A DNA stretch of 64,000 bases from Lactobacillus sp. CBA3605 (GCF_002970915.1 NZ_CP027190.1:2356001-2420000), one strand, 5' to 3'; numbered from the stretch's first letter, positions 17,924 to 26,564 are shown. The notes: generated by a model not told the origin, from the letters alone. Translations and numbers: made by a program.

Positions 17924-17967
17924 AAATCGGCGGTCATTCTGTTTTCTTGGAATGACCGCCGATTTTT
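17924..17967 (+). terminator. Terminator closing the AT-rich island
   Basis: AAATCGGCGGTCATTC pairs perfectly with GAATGACCGCCGATTT around a short loop, with TTTTT. The stem can be extended by TTAACC/GGTTAA. Confidence 0.88.
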
Positions 17968-18017
17968 GGTTAAACTACCCGAATTGACTTTTAAGTCATG
18001 CGTTTTTTTGCAGAAAG

Positions 18018-18077
18018 TTGACAGTTGCGTCGAAATGGGTATAATTGGTTTTACTAGTGAGTGACTGATTACTCACT
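18018..18077 (+). promoter_or_regulatory. Promoter and TetR-type operator of the ABC-2 exporter operon
   Basis: TTGACA (18018-18023) and TATAAT (18040-18045) with a 16-base spacer form a near-consensus promoter. A near-perfect palindrome, AGTGAGTGACTGATTACTCACT (18056-18077, split here as AGTGAGT-N8-ACTCACT), covers the region just after the predicted start. This is the size and position expected for the TetR regulator encoded at 20067. Confidence 0.7.
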
Positions 18078-18114
18078 AATTTGAAAATAGGCTAGCTTTG
18101 AAGGAGTGTGTCGG

Positions 18115-18858
18115 ATGACTAAAGAAATTATTAAAGTGAGTGAGTTACAACAAGGCTATGGTAAGACCGTGATTATTAAAGACATCAATCTATCTTTGAA
18201 AAATGGCGATATTTTAGGTTTAATTGGGCCTAGTGGTGCCGGTAAGACTACCCTGGTTAAGACCATTATGGGCATGTTAAAGCCGAAGCAAGGTAGGGTT
18301 ACTTTATTGGACACACTAATGCCCAACCGAAAAATGTTAGCAAAAATCGGTTATATGGCTCAAAGTGATGCGTTATATGCGGATTTATCAGCACGTGAAA
18401 ATTTAATTTTTTTTGGTGAAATGCAGGGCATGCGACCAGCTGAACTCAAAAAACGGATTCTTTATGCCGCTAAAATTGTGAATTTAATCCCACAATTAGA
18501 TCGCCGAGTTAAGGATTATTCGGGTGGTATGAAGCGCCGATTGTCACTTGCAATTGCTTTGCTGGCGGATCCACCAATTCTAATTCTGGATGAACCGACC
18601 GTGGGAATTGATCCCGAGCTTCGGCAACAAATTTGGCGGGAATTACATCGGATTGCGAATGCAGGCAAGACAATCTTGTTAACGACTCATGTGATGGAAG
18701 ATGCTGAACAGTCCACGCAATTAATGATGATTCGCGGCGGTGAAGCAATTGCACAAGGTACGCCAGCTGACTTAATCAAACAGTATCAAGTGTCGACAGT
18801 CGAGGAAGTATTCTTACAAGCGGGGAGAGATCAAGATGCGCACAGCAGCAATGATTAA
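18115..18858 (+). CDS. ABC transporter ATP-binding protein (ABC-2 type exporter)
   Basis: ATPase of a two-component drug/antimicrobial exporter; 247 residues with Walker A GPSGAGKTT (about residue 37), signature YSGGMKRRLS and Walker B ILILDEPTVGID. The ATG at 18115 follows AAGGAG by 8 bases. It overlaps the permease gene by 23 bases, so the two subunits are coupled. A TetR gene closes the operon and a palindromic operator sits at the promoter, so the system is probably induced by its substrate. Confidence 0.93.
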   Translation: MTKEIIKVSELQQGYGKTVIIKDINLSLKNGDILGLIGPSGAGKTTLVKTIMGMLKPKQGRVTLLDTLMPNRKMLAKIGYMAQSDALYADLSARENLIFFGEMQGMRPAELKKRILYAAKIVNLIPQLDRRVKDYSGGMKRRLSLAIALLADPPILILDEPTVGIDPELRQQIWRELHRIANAGKTILLTTHVMEDAEQSTQLMMIRGGEAIAQGTPADLIKQYQVSTVEEVFLQAGRDQDAHSSND

Positions 18859-19996
18859 ACGAGTTTTCCGTGAAATGTTACGGGACAAACGAACAATTGC
18901 ATTAATGTTTATTGCACCATTATTTATTTTGTCATTAGTTTACTTCTTATTTCAAGGTAATGCGACAACGACGGCATCGCTAGCAACTCGGAATGTCGAT
19001 AGCACCTTAGTTTCGGCTGTTAAAGGGAAGCATATTAAGATTCATCAGGTGACGACTAAAAAGTCCGCAAAGGCGCTCATTCGCACTCATAATTATGATG
19101 CAATGATGACTCAAACGGGTGATAAGTTAACGATTACGTTGGCTAATGATGACCAAACTAAAGCGGCCTTGGTTAAACAAAGTTTACAAGCTGCACAAAT
19201 TAAATTAAAAACTAAAGTGGCGGCAACGACGATTAAAACGCAAGCCGTTGCGATAAAAAGATTACAACGTACTTTAGCCACGGCAACTAAAGCTGCAGGA
19301 GTCAGCACACTAGCCACGAAGACCAGTCGTACGACGAAAAAAATTAAAGGGACGACGTCGTATCATCCGACCTATCATTATCTTTATGGAAGTAAGAATT
19401 CGACTTTCTTTGATACGCTCTTGCCGATTATGATGGGGTTTGTTGTCTTCTTCTTTGTTTTCCTAATTTCTGGGATTGCGCTATTACGCGAACGGACGAC
19501 GGGGACTTTGTATCGGTTATTAGCAACCCCCGTTAAACGTGGTGAAATTTTAGCTGGGTATTTAATTGGTTATGGCACCTTTGCATTAATACAAACGTTA
19601 CTAGTTGTCCTCTTTACGATGGGGGTCTTTAAAATCCAGATTTTAGGGAGCATTTGGACCGTCTTGTTGATTAATGTCATGTTAGCGTTAGTGGCGTTGA
19701 CTTTAGGGCTCTTGGTGTCTAGTTTTGCGGCTAGTGAGTTCCAAATGGTTCAATTTATTCCAATTGTTGCGATTCCGCAGATTTTCTTTGCTGGCATTAT
19801 TCCCATTAGTTCCTTACCCGATTGGTTACAACCGGTTACCTATATTATGCCGTTGTATTATGGGGCTTCTAGTATGAGCGCAGTCGTGATTAAGGGTGCT
19901 AAGTTAATGGATGTGTTACCAAATATTGGTATTTTGGTAGTGTTTAGTGCGGTGTTCTTAGGTCTGAATTTATTAGTAATGCGACGTTACCGGTAA
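18836..19996 (+). CDS. ABC-2 type permease
   Basis: 386-residue membrane subunit of the exporter. One N-terminal helix (TIALMFIAPLFILSLVYFLF, about 21-40) is followed by a Lys/Thr-rich extracytoplasmic domain (about 45-185) and five C-terminal helices, the YhgE/YadH-like ABC-2 layout. The segment LRERTTGTLYRLLATPVKRGEIL is the conserved cytosolic coupling loop of ABC-2 permeases. GGGGAG precedes the ATG inside the ATPase gene. Substrate unknown. Confidence 0.92.
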   Translation: MRTAAMIKRVFREMLRDKRTIALMFIAPLFILSLVYFLFQGNATTTASLATRNVDSTLVSAVKGKHIKIHQVTTKKSAKALIRTHNYDAMMTQTGDKLTITLANDDQTKAALVKQSLQAAQIKLKTKVAATTIKTQAVAIKRLQRTLATATKAAGVSTLATKTSRTTKKIKGTTSYHPTYHYLYGSKNSTFFDTLLPIMMGFVVFFFVFLISGIALLRERTTGTLYRLLATPVKRGEILAGYLIGYGTFALIQTLLVVLFTMGVFKIQILGSIWTVLLINVMLALVALTLGLLVSSFAASEFQMVQFIPIVAIPQIFFAGIIPISSLPDWLQPVTYIMPLYYGASSMSAVVIKGAKLMDVLPNIGILVVFSAVFLGLNLLVMRRYR

Positions 19997-20066
19997 GTTT
20001 AATAAATATTAAGACTGTAGTATGCTTATTAAAGTGTGTTTTTAAGTCTGAACGGAGGAACAAATA

Positions 20067-20720
20067 ATGCAAGTTAATAACTTTGAAGTGTTATTCGAAC
20101 GGACGTTGCAAGCATCAAACCTATCTGAAAAACAACAAGCTGTTCTGCGGGCCAGCCTAACCTTGTTTGCCGAACAAGGCTTTGATAAGACCAGTACCGG
20201 TGAAATTGCTAAACAGGCGGGGGTTTCGGAAGGGACCGTTTTTAAACAATTTAAAACCAAAAAAGGCATTCTAGAAGCCTTAATGAAACCTTTTGTCGCT
20301 GAAATTATTCCGCTGGCGATTACAGAGTTTGTAACCGAAATTGATAGTAATCAATTTAATGATTTTCGACAATTTGTAACGTATGTGAGTCGTGATCGAA
20401 TGGATTTTGCTTTGGCTAATCAAAAACAAGTTAAGATTTTTATTCAAGAAATGAGTCGTGATCCGAAAATCATTCAAACCATGGCAGCCAGATTACAACA
20501 ATTATTGACTGGTGATCTTGGACAATTATTTAATAAGTTTCAGGAAAGTGGGCAACTTGTTGACTGGCCGTTGCCACGAATTGGTCGCTATATTGCCAGT
20601 ACGATCGCAAGTTATATTGCACCACAGTTGCTAGGAGTGTCAACTGATTTTGATACTGAACAGGCCAGTCAAGAGGCGGCTGAATTTTTAGTTCGGGGGT
20701 TAACGCCAGTTAAAGGCTAA
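20067..20720 (+). CDS. TetR/AcrR family transcriptional regulator
   Basis: 217-residue regulator. The N-terminal HTH spans about residues 20-66 (RASLTLFAEQGFDKTSTGEI, then AKQAGVSEGTVFKQFKTKKG), the standard TetR DNA-binding fold; the C-terminal domain would bind ligand and dimerise. GGAGG precedes the ATG. It lies 70 bases after the exporter permease and very likely represses the operon through the palindrome at 18056-18077. A related palindrome at 46713-46739 may be a second target. Confidence 0.92.
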   Translation: MQVNNFEVLFERTLQASNLSEKQQAVLRASLTLFAEQGFDKTSTGEIAKQAGVSEGTVFKQFKTKKGILEALMKPFVAEIIPLAITEFVTEIDSNQFNDFRQFVTYVSRDRMDFALANQKQVKIFIQEMSRDPKIIQTMAARLQQLLTGDLGQLFNKFQESGQLVDWPLPRIGRYIASTIASYIAPQLLGVSTDFDTEQASQEAAEFLVRGLTPVKG

Positions 20721-20872
20721 GTACTTTTTACGCAGGTAGACTAATATTGAAATTATAGTCCTGTTGCTTAAAAGAATATGGATTTTTAGGTTGCTACACT
20801 TTTCAGAGAAATCACCAACGAGTTATATTGTTTTTGCAGAGCGAATATTATGATGAAAGGGAGCGTGGGGGG

Positions 20873-21115
20873 ATGAGTAGAAAGGTTACGATTGAGTTAG
20901 ATCAATTTACTGTACACGAACTTGAAGATATTTTTAAAGTGCAAGGCTTAACGCCGGAACAAGCTTTTCAGCTTTTTGTAGCAGCAACCATTTCAACTGG
21001 ACGACTACCATTCCGAATTGAAAAACCAACGGAACGTCTTAAAGCGGCTTTAGCCAGCACAGACTATGCTGAATATAACAATGCTAAAGAAGGTTTAAAA
21101 GCGCTCTTGGGATAA
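20873..21115 (+). CDS. Orphan RelB/DinJ-family antitoxin
   Basis: 80-residue protein beginning MSRKVTIELDQFTVHELED, with the RHH-type antitoxin pattern and the family's ...LTPEQAFQLFVAATISTGRLPF segment (LFLxxxxxxGxLPF). The ATG at 20873 is 9 bases after GGGAG. RelB/DinJ proteins neutralise RelE/YafQ RNases, but no toxin gene is found on either side: the downstream 320 bases hold a terminator and no toxin-sized frame. Either the toxin was lost or the protein serves as a regulator. Confidence 0.82.
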   Translation: MSRKVTIELDQFTVHELEDIFKVQGLTPEQAFQLFVAATISTGRLPFRIEKPTERLKAALASTDYAEYNNAKEGLKALLG

Positions 21116-21399
21116 GACGAACTTTGATTTTAATTTTATTGAACAGAAGTTTGAATAAAAAGCAATTGCTGTAAGAAATCACAAAATTCTTGAAGCAATT
21201 GTTTTTTCGTCATTAAGGATGTTAATATTTGCTAAAATCAGAAATTCGATAAAATTAGCTTGATAGTGTCATCAGCGGAATTTGAAAAATTAAAAGATGG
21301 TTAGGTGAAAAGCCAGTCGAGGAGCATGCTTTTCATTTCCAAGCGATGTATTGTACAATACTGCTAGCAATAAATTCAGCAACGTGGGAGCGTCTAAAC
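21116..21399 (+). other. Intergenic stretch with no intact gene
   Basis: Holds the terminator at 21163-21207 and a TACAAT -10-like box near 21354. A short frame near 21270 reading LIVSSAEFEKLKDG before a stop looks faintly like an antitoxin-type fragment, too short to call. Confidence 0.4.
21163..21207 (+). terminator. Terminator after the relB-like gene
   Basis: CAATTGCTGTAAGAA pairs with TTCTTGAAGCAATTG (two mismatches), then TTTTTT. Confidence 0.75.
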
Positions 21400-21444
21400 A
21401 TGGCAGTTAAATTTTTAAATAAGTATCAGGTGACACGATGTTAG
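21400..21444 (+). CDS. 14-codon upstream ORF overlapping the YdcZ start
   Basis: ATG at 21400 has a good GGGAG site 9 bases upstream and encodes MAVKFLNKYQVTRC, with its stop (21442-21444) overlapping the YdcZ-family start at 21438. This arrangement suits translational coupling or a leader peptide. No homologue is recognised; expression is not shown. Confidence 0.4.
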   Translation: MAVKFLNKYQVTRC

Positions 21445-22373
21445 CGGTCATGATTGGAATCGCAATTGGAATCGGGTTGCCAATTCAGACCAGTATTAAT
21501 TCACGGTTACGGCAATCAGTCGGTTCACCATTCTTAGCGTCGTTAATCTCTTTTGCGATTGGTACGGTGTTTTTAGGACTCATCACTTTAAGCGTAGATC
21601 ATTCAATCTGGTTCTCCAATGAATTATTTGTCAGTCAGCCGTGGTGGCTATGGCTGGGAGGCTTATTTGGGGTGGTCTATCTTACTGGAAATATTTTATT
21701 GTTTCCTAAATTAGGTAGCGTCCAGACCGTAATTATGCCTGTTTGTGGTCAAATTTTGATGGGATTATTAATTGATAATTTTGGCTGGTTCTATTCCGGA
21801 GTGACACCTTTAACGAGTGTGCGCCTATTAGGAGCTGCCTGCGTTTTGTTAGGGGTTGTGATTACGGTGGCAGTTAGTCAATGGCTGACGACCCGCCACC
21901 AACCACGGACTAATCAAGTTGGTGGTGGCCTTTGGTTTTGGCGGTTATTAGGGGTTGGTGCCGGGATGCTTAGTGCTACTCAAACAGCTGTCAATGGGCA
22001 TTTGGGGCAAGTCTTGAATTCTGGCTTAAAAGCAGCGTTGATTTCATTTTTGTTTGGGACGATTGCGCTAGTGCTAATTAATCTAGTCTTACGCCCCACC
22101 TTAACCTTAAGTCGGCCCACTAAGCAGGCTAATCCATGGTGGATGTGGATTGGTGGAATGATTGGGTCACTGTATGTGCTAGGCAACGTGTATCTCGTTC
22201 CAATGGTTGGCACGGGCTTGGCCGTAGTCATTGTGTTGGTCGGCTTGATTACTGGGAGCTTGCTTATTGATCAATTTGGTTGGTTAGGGGCTAAGCGGCA
22301 ATCGATTACCGTCATGCAAGTGCTCGGTTTAGTTGTGATGATTGGCGGCGTGGCTCTAATTCGGCTGTTTTAA
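21438..22373 (+). CDS. YdcZ/DUF606 family DMT-superfamily transporter
   Basis: 311-residue, ten-helix membrane protein made of two DUF606 repeats of about 145 residues. The first has IGIAIGIGLPIQTSINSRLR, the second LLGVGAGMLSATQTAVNGHL, both with the N-x-x-L/LG pattern of the family; WWLWLGGLFGVVYLTGNI and WWMWIGGMIGSLYVLGNV are the matching central motifs. Substrate is unknown for these permeases. The start overlaps a short upstream ORF. Ends at a bidirectional terminator shared with the convergent MocR gene. Confidence 0.9.
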   Translation: MLAVMIGIAIGIGLPIQTSINSRLRQSVGSPFLASLISFAIGTVFLGLITLSVDHSIWFSNELFVSQPWWLWLGGLFGVVYLTGNILLFPKLGSVQTVIMPVCGQILMGLLIDNFGWFYSGVTPLTSVRLLGAACVLLGVVITVAVSQWLTTRHQPRTNQVGGGLWFWRLLGVGAGMLSATQTAVNGHLGQVLNSGLKAALISFLFGTIALVLINLVLRPTLTLSRPTKQANPWWMWIGGMIGSLYVLGNVYLVPMVGTGLAVVIVLVGLITGSLLIDQFGWLGAKRQSITVMQVLGLVVMIGGVALIRLF

Positions 22374-22400
22374 AAATTGAAAAACAGGTCATAAATTAAA

Positions 22401-22445
22401 GACAGCTAATAATAACCTAAATTGGTTACTATTAGCTGTCTTTTT
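22401..22445. terminator. Bidirectional terminator between ydcZ-like and mocR-like genes
   Basis: GACAGCTAATA pairs with TATTAGCTGTC, with A-rich bases before and TTTTT after, serving both convergent genes. Confidence 0.85.
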
Positions 22446-22536
22446 ATGATAACCAAATAGTGGGTGTAAAATATTTGATTACCTAGCAATTGAAGTCAGC
22501 TTAAGTTGAATTTTCGTTAGTTATTTAAAAATTACT

Positions 22537-23991
22537 TTAGGCAGGAAAGTGTTGTTCAATCAATTGGGTCAAAATTTGAATGCCACGTTCAAAGCGTTCA
22601 GTAGTTTCAAATGAAAAACTCAAGCGAATCGACTGATTGGGCTGGAAATCGTAGATGTTGCCCGGATTAAAGAGGACGTTGTGAGTGGTGGCAAGGTCGA
22701 ATAGCTTGGGAATGTTAATGTGATCTGCTAACCGGACCCATAAATAAAAGCCACCAGTCGGTGCTTGCCACGTTGCAATCCCATTGTCCCAATAGCGATG
22801 CAGAATAGCTTGAGCCGCGCTGGCTTTTTGCGCTAGGACGGCGCGGAAGTTTGCTTGGTAAGTCTCATAATCCGGATTAGCTAGAATTTCAGCGAGGACG
22901 AGTTGTGATAAGGAACTCGCCCCGTAATCTGTTTGCATCCGGACGTCGGTTAAGCGATCAATGACTGGTTGACTAGCTACCGTCCATCCCAGTCGTAACC
23001 CGGGTGCCAGTGATTTGGAAATACTGCCAAAATAAATAACGTTACCTGTCGTATCCATGGCTTTTAACGGCTGTGGCGGTTGGTGGTCAAACCAAACATC
23101 TTGATAAGCAGCATCTTCCAAAATTGGTATTTGGTGGTCTTGGGCAAACGTCAAAACTTGTTGACGGCGTTCAGCACTCATGACAATGCCAGTGGGATTA
23201 TTAAAAGTTGGAATGGTGTACATGATAGCTTGGGAACCGTTACTAGGTGGCGTTAATTGCCAGTAAGCCATCCCTTGACTATCCATCGGTACGCCAGATA
23301 GTTGCGTATGAGCTGACTGAAAGACTTGCAGTGACTTAACATAGGTCGGTGCTTCTGTATAGATGGTCGCATTCTTAGGAAATAGTGATAATGAGACTAA
23401 TTGTAGTGCCTGTAACGATCCCGAAGTAATCAGTATGTTCGCAGGTTGCGTCTGAATGCCCACTTTAGCGAGGTGGCGAGCAATTTGGACCCGTAAGGCT
23501 AAAATTCCAGCGGGTTCCGTATAATTTAAGCTAGTTAAGTGCCGGCCTAGATGGTCAAAGGCCTTTTGAAATAGGGCTTGTGGAAATTGGTCGGGGGCTG
23601 GTTCACCAGTACTGAGGCGGATGATATCATCCGTTTCAAATTGATTGATTTTTTGGAGCGCATGCGTATTAGGCTTGAATTGACCAGCTTTGACGTATTG
23701 GGTCCAGTCGACGTGTTCAGCTAATAAGCTCGACCAATGGTTCCCAGAAACAGTCATGCCAGAGCCAGGATTACTGGTAATTAGGCCGACTGCGATTAAC
23801 TCATCGAGTGCGGTGATCAGGGTGCTTCGGTTGACGTCGAACTGTTCTGCAAGTTTTCGTTGGGCCGGCAATTTAGCGCCCACGGGCCAGTCACCATTGG
23901 CAATCTTGCGTTGGAAAAAAGCCGTAATTTGCTGATAAATTGGAGTTGTAGTCGTTTTATCAGGCTGCCAGTTAATTTTGATTGGCGTCAT
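22537..23991 (-). CDS. MocR-type regulator (GntR HTH fused to aminotransferase-like domain)
   Basis: 484 residues. The N-terminal GntR winged helix (about 15-85: PIYQQITAFFQRKIANGDWP, LPAQRKLAEQFDVNRSTLI) is joined to a fold-type I aminotransferase domain with the PLP lysine in YFGSISKSLAPGLRLGW near residue 325. MocR proteins sense PLP, amino acids or GABA-like ligands and commonly regulate the divergent neighbour. Here that is the LysE-family exporter gene about 150 bases away, a pairing that suggests control of amino-acid efflux. AGGAGG precedes the ATG. Confidence 0.93.
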   Translation of the reverse strand: MTPIKINWQPDKTTTTPIYQQITAFFQRKIANGDWPVGAKLPAQRKLAEQFDVNRSTLITALDELIAVGLITSNPGSGMTVSGNHWSSLLAEHVDWTQYVKAGQFKPNTHALQKINQFETDDIIRLSTGEPAPDQFPQALFQKAFDHLGRHLTSLNYTEPAGILALRVQIARHLAKVGIQTQPANILITSGSLQALQLVSLSLFPKNATIYTEAPTYVKSLQVFQSAHTQLSGVPMDSQGMAYWQLTPPSNGSQAIMYTIPTFNNPTGIVMSAERRQQVLTFAQDHQIPILEDAAYQDVWFDHQPPQPLKAMDTTGNVIYFGSISKSLAPGLRLGWTVASQPVIDRLTDVRMQTDYGASSLSQLVLAEILANPDYETYQANFRAVLAQKASAAQAILHRYWDNGIATWQAPTGGFYLWVRLADHINIPKLFDLATTHNVLFNPGNIYDFQPNQSIRLSFSFETTERFERGIQILTQLIEQHFPA

Positions 23992-24146
23992 GTTAATTAA
24001 GAACCTCCTTAAATGGTTGGGAATAAAACTAAGAATTGGTTGGGGACAATGTTCATTAGCTCTATTATAATCATCTCATGAATTAAAGCCAATTAAGCCA
24101 AAACACAATTTTGACTTTTTTAATTGGTTGGATTGGAGATGGAAAT

Positions 24147-24758
24147 TTGTTACAAGTATTTCTACAAGGCCTCCTGTTTGGGATTGTCTACATTGCACCG
24201 ATTGGGATGCAGAATTTATTCGTGGTTTCAACTGCTATCGAGCAACCGCGTAAGCGGGCCTTTCAAGTGGCACTAATTGTGATTGCATTTGACACGTCTC
24301 TATCGCTAGCCTGTTTTTATGGCGTCGGCAAGTTATTGCAGACGACTCCGTGGTTAGAGTTAGCGGTGTTATTAATTGGCAGTTTACTGGTCTTTTACAT
24401 TGGTTGGGGATTGGTCAGACAAAAAACAGTGGCGATGGGAACGATGACTACGAGCTTTTCGTATAAAGCAACGATTGTAACGGCTTTTTCGGTGGCTTGG
24501 TTAAATCCGCAAGCTTTAATTGATGGCTCTGTTTTATTGGGCGCCTTTCGAGTCTCACTGACAGGTAATTTAGCGCATGCCTTTATGGTGGGCGTCATCC
24601 TAGCATCAATCGCTTGGTTCTTCGGACTCACTGGCTTAATTAGTCGGTTTAAGCATTTAATGCAACCAAAAGTTTTATTATGGGTTAATCGCTTATGTGG
24701 GATTGTCATTATGCTATATGGTGTTAAATTAATAGCGACCTTCATCACTAAAATATAG
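24147..24758 (+). CDS. LysE family amino-acid exporter
   Basis: Membrane permease of about 203 residues and five to six helices. The N-terminus LLQVFLQGLLFGIVYIAPIG followed by MQNLFV matches the LysE signature (G-x-x-P-x-G-x-QN). A later VAWLNPQALIDG repeats the family's conserved NP motif. I prefer the TTG at 24147, 8 bases after GGAG (24135-24138), because it gives the usual N-terminus; an earlier TTG at 24111 has no ribosome site. Divergent from the MocR regulator, its probable controller. Exact amino-acid substrate unknown. Confidence 0.88.
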   Translation: MLQVFLQGLLFGIVYIAPIGMQNLFVVSTAIEQPRKRAFQVALIVIAFDTSLSLACFYGVGKLLQTTPWLELAVLLIGSLLVFYIGWGLVRQKTVAMGTMTTSFSYKATIVTAFSVAWLNPQALIDGSVLLGAFRVSLTGNLAHAFMVGVILASIAWFFGLTGLISRFKHLMQPKVLLWVNRLCGIVIMLYGVKLIATFITKI

Positions 24759-24829
24759 TTGCAGCCAACTGAAACAATCGGTATGCTAGTCGTATTGGAT
24801 TTTTCAGGAGAGGAACGATGAGTAGATGA
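24759..24829 (+). promoter_or_regulatory. Promoter and three-codon minicistron before the aminotransferase
   Basis: TTGCAG (24759-24764) and TATGCT (24782-24787) are 17 bases apart. AGGAGAGG is best placed for ATG 24818, which reads ATG AGT AGA TGA; its stop overlaps the aminotransferase ATG (24826) as ATGA. The real gene would then be translated by re-initiation. Confidence 0.55.
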
Positions 24830-25947
24830 AAATTGCTGGTTTTGGGGTTGAGTCTTGGTTAAATCAATATGAAAAACAGGCGACGACTGATATTAGTCAA
24901 AGTTCAATTGCCGCTTTATCAATGGCGGAACTCGTCGCTTTGGATGGGCATCAAGGCAAACAATTTTATGCCCAACTCAATCAAACGCGTTTAGATTATG
25001 GTTGGATTGAAGGTTCACCAGCCTTTAAACAGCTCGTTAGTGACCTGTATACGCAGGTGCCGGCGGAAAATATCCTGCAAACGAATGGTGCTACAGGTGC
25101 GAATCAGTTGGCAATTTATAGTTTAATTGAATCTGGCGATCATGTGATTGCGTTGTATCCGAGCTATCAACAATTATACGATATGCCAAAGTCATTAGGG
25201 GCGACCGTTGATTATTGGCACATTCATGAGGACCAGCAATGGTTACCAGATATTGCAGAATTGAAACGGTTGATCCGACCGGAAACCAAAATGATTCTGT
25301 TGAATAATGCGGTCAATCCGACCGGGAGTTTATTGGACGCAACCTTGTTAAAACAAGTGGTGGCATTAGCACGTGAAGTGGGCGCTTATGTCTTAGCTGA
25401 TGAAGTTTATGAACCCTTAGATGACACGCCGTTCACCTCGATTGCTGATCTTTACGAAAAGGGCATTGCAGTGAATAGTCTATCGAAAACGTATTCGGCG
25501 CCTGGAATTCGAACGGGCTGGACGGCGACGCAATCAACTGAATTAACCGAGTTGTTTCGAAAGTATCGCGATTATACAATGATTTGTGGTGGGGTCCTCA
25601 ATGATCAAGTGGCGGTGTTGATCTTACAACATCGAGCTGAAATTTTACAACGAAATCGTGAAATTGTGACTCGTAATTTAGCCCTATTAACGACTTGGGT
25701 TGCGCAAGAACCGCGGGTAACGTTGATCGCACCACAGGCCATCTCAGTTTCTTGTATTAAGTTGATCATCCCGATTGATGATGAAACTTTTTGTCGTGAA
25801 CTTTTGGCTGAGACAGGGGTCTTGCTAGTCCCAGGGTCTCGCTTTGATTGGCCGGGACATGCCCGCTTGGGCTATTGTACCGATACCCAAACGTTAAAAA
25901 CCGGGTTGACAAAATTGAGTCAATTTTTACGTCGCTATGATAAATGA
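24826..25947 (+). CDS. PLP-dependent aminotransferase (class I/II)
   Basis: 373-residue fold-type I enzyme. It shows LDYGWIEGSPAFKQLVSDLY (the small-domain/PLP-loop lead-in), NGATGANQLAIYSLI (PLP phosphate loop), NNAVNPTGSLLD (NPTG), ADEVYEPL (Asp binding the pyridine nitrogen) and NSLSKTYSAPGIRTGW with the Schiff-base lysine near residue 225. Typical of MalY/PatB or capreomycidine-synthase-like subgroups, which I cannot separate by eye. The best-spaced ribosome site serves a three-codon minicistron whose TGA overlaps this ATG, an unusual start. Followed by a strong terminator. Confidence 0.9.
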   Translation: MKIAGFGVESWLNQYEKQATTDISQSSIAALSMAELVALDGHQGKQFYAQLNQTRLDYGWIEGSPAFKQLVSDLYTQVPAENILQTNGATGANQLAIYSLIESGDHVIALYPSYQQLYDMPKSLGATVDYWHIHEDQQWLPDIAELKRLIRPETKMILLNNAVNPTGSLLDATLLKQVVALAREVGAYVLADEVYEPLDDTPFTSIADLYEKGIAVNSLSKTYSAPGIRTGWTATQSTELTELFRKYRDYTMICGGVLNDQVAVLILQHRAEILQRNREIVTRNLALLTTWVAQEPRVTLIAPQAISVSCIKLIIPIDDETFCRELLAETGVLLVPGSRFDWPGHARLGYCTDTQTLKTGLTKLSQFLRRYDK

Positions 25948-25968
25948 AATTAATAGTTATTCAATTTG

Positions 25969-26011
25969 AAAGCATATTTTCCGGTTTAAAAACCGTGAAA
26001 ATATGCTTTTT
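25969..26011 (+). terminator. Terminator after the aminotransferase gene
   Basis: AAAGCATATTTTC pairs with GAAAATATGCTTT enclosing an inner CGGTTT/AAACCG hairpin; ends in T5. Confidence 0.9.
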
Positions 26012-26043
26012 AAGTCCATAACGTAGTTTGCTAGGTGAATATT

Positions 26044-26065
26044 TGCTATAATGTATTCATAATTT
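26044..26065 (+). promoter_or_regulatory. Extended -10 promoter of argR with possible ARG-box half-sites
   Basis: TGC-TATAAT (26044-26052) is an extended -10. TGAATA just upstream (about 26036) and TATTCA (26054-26059) are inverted ARG-box-like half-sites flanking it, so autoregulation is plausible but unproven. Confidence 0.5.
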
Positions 26066-26084
26066 ATCAGGGGAGGTCCCGGGA

Positions 26085-26549
26085 ATGAAGAAGACGGCAC
26101 GGCAAGCTGTAATCGAACAATTAATTCATCAATATCCAATTGCGACGCAGGAAGATTTGATGGCACGACTCAAAGCTGAGGGGATTGCAGCGACGCAAGC
26201 GACCATTTCGCGGGACATCCGTGAAATGCAAATTGTGAAGTCGCCAGACGAAAGTGGTCAGGCGCGATACATGATTTTTAAAGCAAATAATAAGAATGAA
26301 CAAGATCGGTTATTTGAAAGTCTGCATGAAGTGGTGACTGGTGTTGATCGCGTTGAATTTATGAATATCATTCATACGTTGCCGAGTAATGGGAACTTAT
26401 TGGCAGCGATTATTGATGATTTGAAGTTACCAGAAGTGAGTGGTACGTTAGCAGGACATGATACAATTTTTATTGTGAGTCCTAGTGTAACGGTAGCTAA
26501 GAGTTTGCATGACCTACTAATGAGTCATGTGCAAACGGATGAAGATTAA
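26085..26549 (+). CDS. argR: Arginine repressor ArgR/AhrC family
   Basis: 154 residues, normal for ArgR. The N-terminal winged helix (about 1-70) contains ATQEDLMARLKAEGIAATQA and TISRDIREMQIVK, the family's SR-containing recognition helix. The C-terminal oligomerisation/arginine-binding domain contains GNLLAAIIDDLKLPEVSGTL and AGHDTIFIV, matching the G-T-x-AGDDT motif, here with AGHDT. GGGGAGG precedes the ATG. It is not next to arginine genes here except argS 12 kb away. Lactobacilli of this group often have two ArgR paralogues; this could be either. Confidence 0.92.
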   Translation: MKKTARQAVIEQLIHQYPIATQEDLMARLKAEGIAATQATISRDIREMQIVKSPDESGQARYMIFKANNKNEQDRLFESLHEVVTGVDRVEFMNIIHTLPSNGNLLAAIIDDLKLPEVSGTLAGHDTIFIVSPSVTVAKSLHDLLMSHVQTDED

Positions 26550-26564
26550 AGTAATTAGTGATTA

